A stretch of 16,851 bases of DNA from Candidatus Tayloriibacteriota bacterium (lineage in GTDB: Bacteria; Patescibacteriota; Minisyncoccia; Phycocordibacterales; PALSA-1337): assembly GCA_026395095.1 (NCBI GenBank), contig JAPLZI010000061.1:1-16851 (forward strand). The letters run 5' to 3'. The notes beneath the pieces are model-generated. The model worked only from the letters and a program-made list of their open reading frames with translations. It made no database searches and had not been told where the DNA came from. A program made the translations under genes and the position numbers. This document shows, one piece after another, positions 6,235-12,717 of this stretch (positions are counted from its first letter, which is position 1; each line of letters opens with the position of its first letter).

Positions 6235-6807
6235 ATGAAATCTAGATATTATGTGTACCTCGTTTTTATTATCATTGTCGTAGTTCTCGTCGCTGTTCTA
6301 ACGAACGCACAACCGTCATACAATAATCAGGGCGCGCCTGTTGTTGTTTCGAAAAAGGTTGCTAAGCCTGCTATAACTCCTTCTACTGCAGTAAAAACTG
6401 TCACACCGGCTCAAGTGGTAGATCGTTATTATCCGATCCATGTAATCAAAATGGATGTTCCAGTTTATTATTCGTCAACAACTGTAGATCAAATCAAAGT
6501 TAGCAATCCTCCAACCAATTCTTCAGTGAGTTCACCATTGACTGTGACTGGTGTAGCACGAGGCACATGGTATTTCGAGGGAACGGCACCGATCCTTCTA
6601 ACTGATTCTAAGGGTAAAATTATCGCTGAAGGATATGTGAGAGCCCAGAGCAATTGGATGACAAATGAATTCGTGCCATTCATGGGCACATTGAACTATG
6701 TTACACCAGTGACTGCTACTCTCGGTGTCTTGGTTCTAAAGAATGACAATCCCTCCGGCTTAGCAGCAAATGCCAAGTCAGTGGAAGTTATTGTCAGATT
6801 CAGGTAG
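6235..6807 (+). CDS. Membrane-anchored Gmad2 immunoglobulin-like domain protein
   Basis: A 190-residue protein with an N-terminal transmembrane anchor (about residues 5-24), a Thr/Pro/Val-rich linker to about residue 85, and a C-terminal Gmad2 domain (about 88-190). The domain starts with VSNPPTNSSVSSPLTVTG and continues with ARGTWYFEGTAPILLTD, a GYVRAQSNWMTNEFVPF segment, a strand ending TATLGVLVLKNDNPSG and a final EVIVRFR strand. Gmad2 is an immunoglobulin-like beta-sandwich first described in spore germination proteins and common in extracytoplasmic proteins; it is presumed to bind polymer or protein partners. The gene is divergent from aspS and followed by the DHH phosphoesterase gene, whose promoter overlaps its 3' end. 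The domain call is good; the ligand is unknown. Confidence 0.8.
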   Translation: MKSRYYVYLVFIIIVVVLVAVLTNAQPSYNNQGAPVVVSKKVAKPAITPSTAVKTVTPAQVVDRYYPIHVIKMDVPVYYSSTTVDQIKVSNPPTNSSVSSPLTVTGVARGTWYFEGTAPILLTDSKGKIIAEGYVRAQSNWMTNEFVPFMGTLNYVTPVTATLGVLVLKNDNPSGLAANAKSVEVIVRFR

Positions 6808-6820
6808 GTCGTGCTAGGAT
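6791..6820 (+). promoter_or_regulatory. Promoter of the DHH phosphoesterase gene (leaderless)
   Basis: TTGTCA (6791-6796), an 18-bp spacer and TAGGAT (6815-6820, preceded by TGC) end 6 nt before the ATG at 6827. The -35 lies inside the end of the Gmad2 gene. The expected transcription start coincides with the start codon. Confidence 0.65.
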
Positions 6821-6826
6821 GTTCGC

Positions 6827-7855
6827 ATGAATGAACCCTCGGAAATATCCCCGATCATAAAGGAAAAAGCTCCAGAAATTCTCGCTGAAATCAAAAAGGC
6901 GAAGTCTATTCTTCTGCATTGCCACCCTTCGCCGGATCCTGATTCCGTGGGATCGGCTTTGGCCATGAAGTTCGCACTGGAGCAGATGGGCAAGAAGGCG
7001 ACGGTTATAAGGGGGGATTCGGAGATTCCAAGAGGATATAAAAACTTTCCAGGCTTGAATGAGATAGTACCTAAGAGATTTGATGAGATAAGTCTAGGTG
7101 ATTATGACCTGTTTGTTTCGTTGGATAGTGCTAATGAGTCACAAGTTTCGCGTTATGATACTCCTAAGTTTCCATTAAAGATCATAACTATAGTCATTGA
7201 TCACCATCCCACAAATAAAGGTTATGGTGATATCAATCTTGTTGAGCCTTCTTGTTCGTCGCTCTGCCAAATATTATATGAACTTTTTGAACTGTGGAAA
7301 ATAAATCTTACAAAAGAAATAGCTACGAATCTTTTTATTGGTATATATACTGATACAGGTTCATTCAAATATCAACAAACCACTCATAAAACTCTCTCAA
7401 TTGCCGCTCATCTAACTGAAATTGTTCCTGATTATCATGGCTTGATTGCAGATATAGAAAATTCAAATACACCAAAATTCATGACATATGATGGAATTGC
7501 ACTTTCATCTATTGAGACTTTCTTTAATGACAAACTTGCAATCTCCTGTGTGCCTTGGGAATCATTGAAAGACAAAAATATTCCCGAAAATGATATTAGG
7601 GCAAGTGAAGTGGCCTCATTTATGAGGACTGTTCCAGAGTGGGGAGTCGTGATTGCCATTGTACAAACTAATACTTCGTGTATTAGATTAAGTTCTCGAA
7701 CAGTGCATCCGGAGATCTATGATGTTTCAAAATTAATGGAATGTGTAGGTGGCGGTGGACATAAAGCAGCTGCCGCGGCGGTTGTTAACGGTAAGTCTTT
7801 TGGTGAAGTTAAGGAGCTAGTGGTCGTCAGGGCCAAAGAACTGTATAATCTCTAA
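6827..7855 (+). CDS. DHH/DHHA1 phosphoesterase, NrnA-like oligoribonuclease / pAp phosphatase
   Basis: A 342-residue, two-domain metal-dependent phosphoesterase. The DHH domain shows HCHPSPDPDSVGSA (residues 31-44, the HxxPDxDaxGS-type metal motif), SLDSAN, VIDHHPTN (the DHH motif) and GIYTDTGSFKY. The C-terminal DHHA1 domain has the GGGGHKAAAAA substrate-binding loop. Length and motif order fit NrnA, which degrades short RNA oligomers and dephosphorylates 3'-phosphoadenosine 5'-phosphate; cyclic-dinucleotide phosphodiesterases of the same superfamily are an alternative. There is no RecJ-type extra domain. The start is supported by a promoter ending 6 nt upstream. The protein has no signal peptide and is cytoplasmic. 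The superfamily call is certain; the substrate is less so. Confidence 0.88.
   Translation: MNEPSEISPIIKEKAPEILAEIKKAKSILLHCHPSPDPDSVGSALAMKFALEQMGKKATVIRGDSEIPRGYKNFPGLNEIVPKRFDEISLGDYDLFVSLDSANESQVSRYDTPKFPLKIITIVIDHHPTNKGYGDINLVEPSCSSLCQILYELFELWKINLTKEIATNLFIGIYTDTGSFKYQQTTHKTLSIAAHLTEIVPDYHGLIADIENSNTPKFMTYDGIALSSIETFFNDKLAISCVPWESLKDKNIPENDIRASEVASFMRTVPEWGVVIAIVQTNTSCIRLSSRTVHPEIYDVSKLMECVGGGGHKAAAAAVVNGKSFGEVKELVVVRAKELYNL
7844..7849 (+). promoter_or_regulatory. Possible -10 element for the cyclophilin gene
   Basis: A perfect TATAAT lies within the last codons of the DHH phosphoesterase gene and would give a leader of about 33 nt to the ATG at 7889. No matching -35 is evident, so the cyclophilin gene could equally be cotranscribed from upstream. 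Confidence 0.35.
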
Positions 7856-7888
7856 ACTTATAAATTATCATTTAACCAATCACAGAGT

Positions 7889-8578
7889 ATGAGCACAACT
7901 TCGCAATGGGTAACAGGCATAATAGTATTGGTAGTTATAGGGGTTCTTTGGTATTTCCTTGATCACCGCAATCTAAATCTGGTTCCAACAAATGTGAACG
8001 TTCCAGTTACGACACCAACAACAGGAACAACTACACCAGAAGTACAGACACAATCACCGACTCCAAGTCCGACAGCTTCTACTAATAAACCACTAAAAAA
8101 TAATATGCACACAGTCACATTGGAGACCAATAAAGGCAAGATCGTTTTTGAAACATATGACGCGGATGCTCCGAACACGGTTAAGAACTTTGTAACTCTC
8201 ACAGACAAAGGTTTTTATAACGGTCTGATTTTCCATCGCGTGATCAAAGATTTCATGATCCAAGGCGGCGATCCGACAGGAACGGGAACAGGCGGCCCTG
8301 GATACAAGTTTGCTGATGAGCTCGATCCTACGACGGCGTCATACAAAGCCGGCTATGTCCGTGGTGTTGTCGCTATGGCAAATTCAGGTCCGGACACGAA
8401 TGGAAGTCAATTCTTCATAATGCATAAAGACACACCTCTTCCGAATAATTACACTATTTTCGGCAAGGTTATTTCAGGAATGAATGTAGTAGATGCTATT
8501 GCCGCGACCACTGTAGATGCTAATGACAAGCCAATCACACCTGTGACGATGACAAAAGTAACAGAAAAAGCCAAATAA
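7889..8578 (+). CDS. Membrane-anchored cyclophilin-type peptidyl-prolyl cis-trans isomerase
   Basis: The 229 residues comprise an N-terminal transmembrane anchor (about 8-27), a low-complexity Thr/Pro/Ser linker (about 36-68) and a single cyclophilin domain (about 72-229). The active-site segment FHRVIKDFMIQGGDP carries the catalytic arginine, followed by GTGTGGPGYKFADE, a VAMANSGPDTNGSQFFI core and the YTIFGKVISGM strand. It should speed proline isomerisation during folding of proteins outside the membrane. The short loops and the absence of a tryptophan at the cyclosporin position resemble compact bacterial PpiA/PpiB-type enzymes. The linker suggests the domain is held away from the membrane. 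The assignment is secure. Confidence 0.93.
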   Translation: MSTTSQWVTGIIVLVVIGVLWYFLDHRNLNLVPTNVNVPVTTPTTGTTTPEVQTQSPTPSPTASTNKPLKNNMHTVTLETNKGKIVFETYDADAPNTVKNFVTLTDKGFYNGLIFHRVIKDFMIQGGDPTGTGTGGPGYKFADELDPTTASYKAGYVRGVVAMANSGPDTNGSQFFIMHKDTPLPNNYTIFGKVISGMNVVDAIAATTVDANDKPITPVTMTKVTEKAK

Positions 8579-8593
8579 CTCACATTTGCCTCG

Positions 8594-8602
8594 TGTTATA
8601 AT
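8594..8602 (+). promoter_or_regulatory. Extended -10 promoter of the nuclease gene (leaderless)
   Basis: TGT-TATAAT (8594-8602) ends 6 nt before the ATG at 8609. It lies in the 30-nt gap after the cyclophilin gene. There is no clear -35, but the extended -10 may compensate. Confidence 0.6.
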
Positions 8603-8608
8603 TCCCGC

Positions 8609-9385
8609 ATGTCCGAATACTACAATTCACGCCGAACTAAAGGCTTATTTGACCCGAAAAGCACGGAGTCGTTCAGGGTCAGCCGCTCAAAGATAGATCT
8701 GTTTCTGAACTGTCAATTGTGTTTTTATCTGGATCGCCGGCTAGGTGTGGCTCGACCGCCAGGGTTTCCTTTTGCATTAAATTCGGCGGTTGATACATTG
8801 CTAAAAAAAGAATTCGATATTCACCGTGCAGTAAAATCCGCGCATCCGCTTATGGACGCATACGGTCTCAAGGGAGTGGTTCCTTTTGCCAGCGAAAAAA
8901 TGGACGAATGGCGTGATGCAATGAAAAGGGGAATCACCTATGTTCATAAACCCACGGGGCTTCTTGTCACTGGTGGTGTGGATGATTTGTGGATTAATAA
9001 GGCTGGGGAACTTATTATCGTCGATTACAAAGCTACGAGCAAAGACGAAAAGGTCAATCTCGACAAGGAATGGCAGATTGGTTACAAACGCCAGATGGAG
9101 GTTTACCAATGGCTCTTTCGCATGAATGGTTTTAAGGTTTCGGATACCGGATTTTTTGTTTATTGCAATGGAAAAACTGATAGAAAAGCTTTTGACGCTA
9201 AGTTAGAGTTTGATATAGACCTCATTCCGTATGAAGGGGATGATTCGTGGGTTCCGGGCGCATTGGAGGACATAAAGAAGTGTTTGATGGCTGAAAAGCC
9301 GCCGAAACCTGCCGAAAATTGCGATTACTGTAACTATCGTAAGGCGGCGAGGGATGTGCAAAAGACTAGCGCGCCTAAGAAATAA
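8609..9385 (+). CDS. PD-(D/E)XK nuclease superfamily protein, Cas4/RecB-like, with four-cysteine pairs
   Basis: A 258-residue single-domain protein with PD-(D/E)XK (PDDEXK_1) features. GGVDDLW places D125, ELIIVDYKAT supplies D139 and K141, and QMEVY gives the Q162...Y166 motif of the RecB/Cas4 branch. C35 and C38 (LNCQLCFYL) near the N-terminus and C238 and C241 (NCDYCNYR) near the C-terminus flank the nuclease core. Such pairs hold an iron-sulfur cluster in Cas4 and AddB. It probably cuts or resects DNA ends, but no helicase, cas gene or CRISPR array is nearby. Codon use is like its neighbours. It has its own extended -10 promoter. Its stop overlaps the purH terminator region on the opposite strand. 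The superfamily is secure; the biological role is open. Confidence 0.8.
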   Translation: MSEYYNSRRTKGLFDPKSTESFRVSRSKIDLFLNCQLCFYLDRRLGVARPPGFPFALNSAVDTLLKKEFDIHRAVKSAHPLMDAYGLKGVVPFASEKMDEWRDAMKRGITYVHKPTGLLVTGGVDDLWINKAGELIIVDYKATSKDEKVNLDKEWQIGYKRQMEVYQWLFRMNGFKVSDTGFFVYCNGKTDRKAFDAKLEFDIDLIPYEGDDSWVPGALEDIKKCLMAEKPPKPAENCDYCNYRKAARDVQKTSAPKK

Positions 9386-9411
9386 AAATGCCACCCCACA
9401 GGCGGGTGGCA
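9382..9411 (-). terminator. Intrinsic terminator of the purH-like gene
   Basis: TGCCACCC (9389-9396) and GGGTGGCA (9404-9411) form an 8-bp GC-rich stem with a 7-nt loop. On the minus strand it is followed by a run of five T (complement of 9384-9388), 40 nt after the purH stop. There is no T run on the plus side, so it acts in one direction. Confidence 0.8.
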
Positions 9412-9450
9412 CACAAATCAAATAGCGCACAAAATAAGAGAGAAACAATC

Positions 9451-11067
9451 TTAGGTCCCGTGACCGAAGAAACCGCGGGCGAGACTGTCGGGCATCATGA
9501 GAAGTGTCACGCCCCTTTCCTTGCACAAGTTAATTATTAGCTGGTCGTTGATCGATCCACTCGTTGCGAAGATTGTGGTAACTCCGCTGTTGATGAGAGT
9601 TTCCGGCCCATCGATGAACGGGAAGTAACTATCGCCGCTAGCCGAAGATTCGTGAGGATCATGTCCGGAATCCGTGGCATTATAGAGCATGAGTCTGGCG
9701 GCCCTGACACGGCTCATTTGGCCGACACCATTGCCGATGAGCATCCTGTTCTTTGCACCAGTGATCGTGTTGCTGTTCGATGTTGCACAAACTGACCACG
9801 CAAGGCAGAGATCTGCGCGCTGATCTCTGCTGATATTCCCATAAATCTTGAGGTCAGGGTTCGTCTCTCGGAGATCTAGCACGAACCTATAGTTTCCTTG
9901 CTTCAGGTGACCTCCACGAACTTGTGTGCGCAAGGATTTCGCATCAAGGCTATTGAGGCCGAGATTGCCCAGGGCAGGATTGCCGATCAATCTGCATGTG
10001 CCGGATTGACTCTTGAGTCTTTCGACCGCGAGCGGAGTAAATCCTGGGGCGACAATACCGTCGAGTTTGCGCCGTTTTGATTCTGCCGGCATTTTATGCC
10101 GCAATAGGACCTCGGCGCATTCTTGAGTGATAACGAAGTTGGTCATGATATACCCACCGAAGATGGCCTGGAGGTCGCCCTCGAGCATCTTCTGCAAGAC
10201 ATCGACTTCATTTGTGCCATACGCTCCACCGCAGGCGTTGCCGTGCTTGACACCAATGGCGAGATGAGGAACTGAACCGAAGTTGACATCGAATGCCGCG
10301 GCGGCATGTGTAATCGTCTGAAGCAGGCGTTCGAGGTCGGTACGATTGACATGACCCATCGGAATACCTTGAACCTGCTCGAAGCTTGCGTGAGCGAGAG
10401 GATCATCCGTGCCATGATCGTAGAATATGGATGGGCCTTGCGGGCCGTTCTCACCTTTACCTTCGGCGACTTTTGTTCCAGCCATGAAATCGTATCTATC
10501 ACCACCATGATACATGGCTGCTGCGCCGTAATATCTGGCGATCATAAATTCGGCCTTGGCACGCAATTCCCCGATGAACCCGTTGTCAGGCTCACCATCA
10601 TTGAGCCATTTGAGAACCTTCGCACGATCGGCCGGATCACAAATAACGAGCCGCTGGCCTTTGGTGGCAGAAAGAATCATCGCTATTGCATCGATGTTGT
10701 TTTTCTCGATGGCTGATTCATGAGTGAATCCCGGTGTTGGGATCTCATTTTCAAATGGACAAAGATCAACGCACACCAAATCGATGTGAGGAATGCCTAG
10801 CTCAGACAGTTCGGCCTCATCATTGGGAGTGTGTCGTGCCAAAAGGGCAGCGTGCAATTCCTGTGACATGCTGACAACACTACGGTCAGGAATGGGTCCG
10901 CCGAAAATAAAGTCGGCAGCATCATCGACCTGCACAACAGCATCGCGGAGATGTGTGACGGTATCGCCGGTGGCGAAAATGTTGACTCCAAGTGCAATGA
11001 GTTCGCGTGCGAACTCGGCGATGCCTGCTTTGTTAAACACAGACAGAAGAGCGGTTTTAGTTTTCAT
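9451..11067 (-). CDS. purH: PurH-like bifunctional AICAR formyltransferase / IMP cyclohydrolase, divergent
   Basis: At 538 residues it has PurH length and order. An N-terminal MGS-like domain (about 1-160) has LLSVFNKAGI, FATGDT (canonical ATGGT) and DLVCVDLCPFENEI. An AICAR formyltransferase domain follows, with VKHGNACGG around the catalytic K274/H275 pair, IFGGYIMTN, and ASGDSYFPFID. PurH makes the last two steps of IMP synthesis. Several signatures are altered: the YGENPHQ stretch at the domain junction is not found, QPGGSIRD is reduced to a TSGSIND-like stretch, and the IDIGGP segment reads NNIDAIAM. Start 11067 gives the usual MKTKTALLSVFN opening; an in-frame ATG at 11187 adds 40 atypical residues and overlaps a terminator. 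No other purine gene is nearby. It looks richer in G+C than its neighbours (32 of 60 bases at 10321-10380), possibly acquired. Confidence 0.82.
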   Translation of the reverse strand: MKTKTALLSVFNKAGIAEFARELIALGVNIFATGDTVTHLRDAVVQVDDAADFIFGGPIPDRSVVSMSQELHAALLARHTPNDEAELSELGIPHIDLVCVDLCPFENEIPTPGFTHESAIEKNNIDAIAMILSATKGQRLVICDPADRAKVLKWLNDGEPDNGFIGELRAKAEFMIARYYGAAAMYHGGDRYDFMAGTKVAEGKGENGPQGPSIFYDHGTDDPLAHASFEQVQGIPMGHVNRTDLERLLQTITHAAAAFDVNFGSVPHLAIGVKHGNACGGAYGTNEVDVLQKMLEGDLQAIFGGYIMTNFVITQECAEVLLRHKMPAESKRRKLDGIVAPGFTPLAVERLKSQSGTCRLIGNPALGNLGLNSLDAKSLRTQVRGGHLKQGNYRFVLDLRETNPDLKIYGNISRDQRADLCLAWSVCATSNSNTITGAKNRMLIGNGVGQMSRVRAARLMLYNATDSGHDPHESSASGDSYFPFIDGPETLINSGVTTIFATSGSINDQLIINLCKERGVTLLMMPDSLARGFFGHGT

Positions 11068-11122
11068 AGGACTAGCGGTTTCAGGGTTGATGTTTCTATC
11101 GTTTCTGGCTAAATCTATAAAA

Positions 11123-11151
11123 ACACTACTCCTACGAATTATGCGAGTCAA
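11123..11151 (-). promoter_or_regulatory. Probable promoter of the purH-like gene
   Basis: On the minus strand TTGACT (complement of 11146-11151), a 17-bp spacer and TAGTGT (complement of 11123-11128) lie just after the upstream terminator. The leader would be about 50 nt. Confidence 0.5.
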
Positions 11152-11157
11152 TAACAT

Positions 11158-11194
11158 AAAAAACACCGGTAGTCGATATACCGGCATCTTTTTT
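11158..11194. terminator. Bidirectional intrinsic terminator in the purH / response regulator gap
   Basis: CCGGTA (11166-11171) and TACCGG (11179-11184) pair around a 7-nt loop. There are six A on the left (11158-11163, so six U in a minus-strand RNA) and TCTTTTTT on the right. On the minus strand it would end a transcript coming from the response regulator or the array promoter before purH. Confidence 0.65.
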
Positions 11195-11334
11195 CTGCGG
11201 ATTTTTGTTGTTCCTGTTGTTTATGTTGACCCAGCCCTTGCGCACTGCCGCGCTAACAAAGCCTGGCTTAATTTTTTGGGAAGACTTGCGTCATCATTTC
11301 CGTTAACTTGTAAAGCTATGTCGACACATAACGG
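11158..11334 (-). ncRNA. Possible small transcript between the 11-bp array and the terminator
   Basis: On the minus strand TATGCT (complement of 11339-11344) lies 11 nt from the array edge. Transcription from about 11333 would give an RNA of about 170 nt ending at the bidirectional terminator. Its 5' end can fold: CCGTTA at 11300-11305 of the plus strand pairs with TAACGG at 11329-11334. Only short reading frames are present. Little else in 11068-11355 is interpretable. This is inference from layout only. Confidence 0.25.
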
Positions 11335-11355
11335 CATAAGCATACAAAAGAGGTG

Positions 11356-11465
11356 TTCAAGATTCGTTCAAAAAAGATTAAAGTTTTAGTGAATTTTTGT
11401 TCAAATTTTAATGAAGAAAAGTTCAAATTTTCGTGAATTTTTGTTCAAGAAATAATGAAGATTTT
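11356..11465. repeat. Tandem array of ten 11-bp degenerate direct repeats
   Basis: Ten contiguous 11-bp units start at 11356, 11367, 11378, 11389, 11400, 11411, 11422, 11433, 11444 and 11455. Every unit has T at position 2 and A at positions 4 and 5. From 11389 on, GTGAA or ATGAA units alternate with TTCAA units, giving a 22-bp super-repeat. Examples are TTCAAATTTTA and GTGAATTTTTG. The period is not a multiple of three, so it is not coding. The array ends 8 nt from the stop of an OmpR/PhoB-family response regulator gene, and 11 bp is the spacing of direct half-sites bound by that family. A regulator-binding array is the leading idea; phased A/T tracts that bend DNA are the alternative. Confidence 0.85.
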
Positions 11466-11473
11466 AGAAAACC

Positions 11474-12163
11474 CTACAAAAGAGCCAGATTTTCCGGAGT
11501 ATCTATCATATACCCGCGTCCCGGGACATTGGCAATCAGGTTCGGCGAATCGTCCACATTGATTTTCATGCGTAGGTTACGGATGTGGGCCTCTACGGTA
11601 TTTGAAAAAGGATTACCGTCAGCTGTCCAGACATGTTCCATGATCTGCGCGCGTGACAGCACCTTGCCGACATTCTTCATGAAATATTCAAGCATATGGA
11701 ATTCCTTGCGCGTCAGGTGGACAGCTTTCTTGCCGCGGGATACTGCATTCATGCTTTGATCGAGCGTAAGGTCGGCGATCTTAAGAACAGAGTTTTTTAT
11801 GTTAGGAGTGCGGCGCAGGACGGCATCTAGGCGAACTCGAAGCTCTTCCAGAGAAAAGGGCTTAGTCACATAGTCGTCCGCGCCAACCTTGAAGGCGGAT
11901 ATCTTCGTTTCGACGTCGTCTGTGTTAGAAAGGAACAGGATCGGCATGGTTTTGCCTGCAGCTCGGATCTCTCGGCATACGGACAGGCCGTCTTTCTTTG
12001 GCATGGAATAATCTAGGATCACAGCGTCATAATCATAGCTTCTGGCCAGGAATGAACCATCCGCCCCGTCAGGCGACAAATCGACGGTATGTGAATAAGC
12101 AGACAAACTACCTTTTATGGTTTCAGCTAGGCTCGCATCGTCGTCGACGACTAGAACTTTCAT
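11474..12163 (-). CDS. OmpR/PhoB-family DNA-binding response regulator (orphan)
   Basis: The 229 residues hold a receiver domain (1-120) and a winged helix-turn-helix (about 128-222). The receiver has the acidic pocket VVDDD (D7-D9), phospho-acceptor D51 in VILDYSMP, S79 in LFLSN and K101 in VTKPF. The effector has LTRKEFHMLEYFMKN, the recognition region with TVEAHIRNLRMKI, and the wing GRGYMI. It should be phosphorylated at D51 and then bind direct repeats as a dimer. No histidine kinase gene is adjacent. The promoter on the minus strand (TTGCGT, 18 bp, TATACT) ends 6 nt before the ATG, so the mRNA is leaderless. It is divergent from rpsP with crossed promoters, and its stop is 8 nt from the 11-bp repeat array, which is a candidate target. 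Confidence 0.95.
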   Translation of the reverse strand: MKVLVVDDDASLAETIKGSLSAYSHTVDLSPDGADGSFLARSYDYDAVILDYSMPKKDGLSVCREIRAAGKTMPILFLSNTDDVETKISAFKVGADDYVTKPFSLEELRVRLDAVLRRTPNIKNSVLKIADLTLDQSMNAVSRGKKAVHLTRKEFHMLEYFMKNVGKVLSRAQIMEHVWTADGNPFSNTVEAHIRNLRMKINVDDSPNLIANVPGRGYMIDTPENLALL

Positions 12164-12169
12164 GGCGGG

Positions 12170-12210
12170 AGTATAGCAGAGTTGCGTTTATTCACGCAAT
12201 CTGATACATT
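12170..12210. promoter_or_regulatory. Crossed divergent promoters of the response regulator and rpsP
   Basis: Plus strand: TTGCGT (12182-12187), 17 bp, TACATT (12205-12210, preceded by TGA), 7 nt before the rpsP ATG. Minus strand: TTGCGT (complement of 12194-12199), 18 bp, TATACT (complement of 12170-12175), 6 nt before the regulator ATG. Each -35 lies within the spacer of the other promoter, and together they form the inverted repeat TTGCGT-N6-ACGCAA (12182-12199). Two polymerases cannot occupy both at once. Confidence 0.7.
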
Positions 12211-12217
12211 CGGAGCC

Positions 12218-12628
12218 ATGCTAATGATCAGGTTACAGCGTACCGGTAGGAAGCACGAGCCAACATTCAGGCTTGTTTTGACCGATTCCAAGAATGGACC
12301 TAAGAGCGGCAAGTATCTCAAGAACTTGGGCTGGTATGATACGCGCATTAAGAACACCACTGATCAGTTCGATGTGGAACAGATAAAGCACTGGATGTCT
12401 CATGGCGCCAAGCTCTCTGTCACAGTCCACAATTTTCTTATTTCAAAAAAGGTCATCGAAGGCAAGAAGCTGAATGCGCTCTCTAGAAAGAGTCCGATAA
12501 AGAAGGAGGTCGCGAAGGAGGAGAAGAAGGCGGAAGAAAAAGCTGGGGAGGTGAAGGGAGAGGAAAAGAAAGAGACAAAGGAAGCAAAAAAAGAGGAGGT
12601 AAAAACTCCTGTTGCTAAAGTCGCCTAA
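12218..12628 (+). CDS. rpsP: 30S ribosomal protein S16 with a charged C-terminal extension
   Basis: S16 binds 16S rRNA during 30S assembly. The 136 residues start MLMIRLQRTGRKHEPTFRL, continue with VLTDSKNGPKSGKYLKNLGWYD, and include VEQIKHWMSHGAKLS, all conserved S16 features in order (about residues 1-85). The remaining 45 or so residues are a Lys/Glu/Ala-rich tail, beyond the 80-90 residues of most S16 proteins. Start 12218 is used because the family begins here; an upstream in-frame ATG at 12182 would lie in the promoter. A -10 ends 7 nt before the ATG, so the mRNA is probably leaderless. It begins the rpsP-khpA-trmD type cluster and is divergent from the response regulator. Confidence 0.95.
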   Translation: MLMIRLQRTGRKHEPTFRLVLTDSKNGPKSGKYLKNLGWYDTRIKNTTDQFDVEQIKHWMSHGAKLSVTVHNFLISKKVIEGKKLNALSRKSPIKKEVAKEEKKAEEKAGEVKGEEKKETKEAKKEEVKTPVAKVA

Positions 12629-12635
12629 AGGCCAT

Positions 12636-12717
12636 TTGACGCCTTTACCCACTTTGCTACAATTCAGGCAGTACAGTTTCGTTGCCTGTACGCGACTTAT
12701 AATTTAATGTTAAGAAA
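12636..12717 (+). promoter_or_regulatory. Promoter and structured leader of khpA
   Basis: TTGACG (12636-12641), a 16-bp spacer and TGC-TACAAT (12655-12663) form a strong promoter 8 nt after rpsP. The leader contains two overlapping inverted repeats, CAGGCA/TGCCTG and GTACAG/CTGTAC, which cannot form at the same time because they share CTG. A second TATAAT lies closer to the ATG at 12718. Confidence 0.55.

Noticed and set aside
8609..9385. CRISPR-associated Cas4 and a CRISPR array
   Set aside because: No spaced direct repeats or other cas genes are present; the nuclease has its own promoter and ordinary neighbours.
11068..11187. In-frame extension of the PurH-like protein to ATG 11187
   Set aside because: The added 40 residues are unlike PurH and run through the purH promoter and an intrinsic terminator; the family's usual N-terminus begins at 11067.
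11221..11343. A 40-codon minus-strand frame (starting MLMPLCVDIA) between the array and purH
   Set aside because: Its first ATG lies inside the proposed -10, no Shine-Dalgarno or family resemblance is seen, and the length is expected by chance.
11356..11465. Replication-origin iterons or DnaA boxes
   Set aside because: Units are only 11 bp, do not resemble TTATCCACA, and no replication gene is adjacent; a regulator array fits better.
12182..12217. Upstream ATG for S16
   Set aside because: It coincides with the -35 region, and S16 proteins start at MxxIRLQR.
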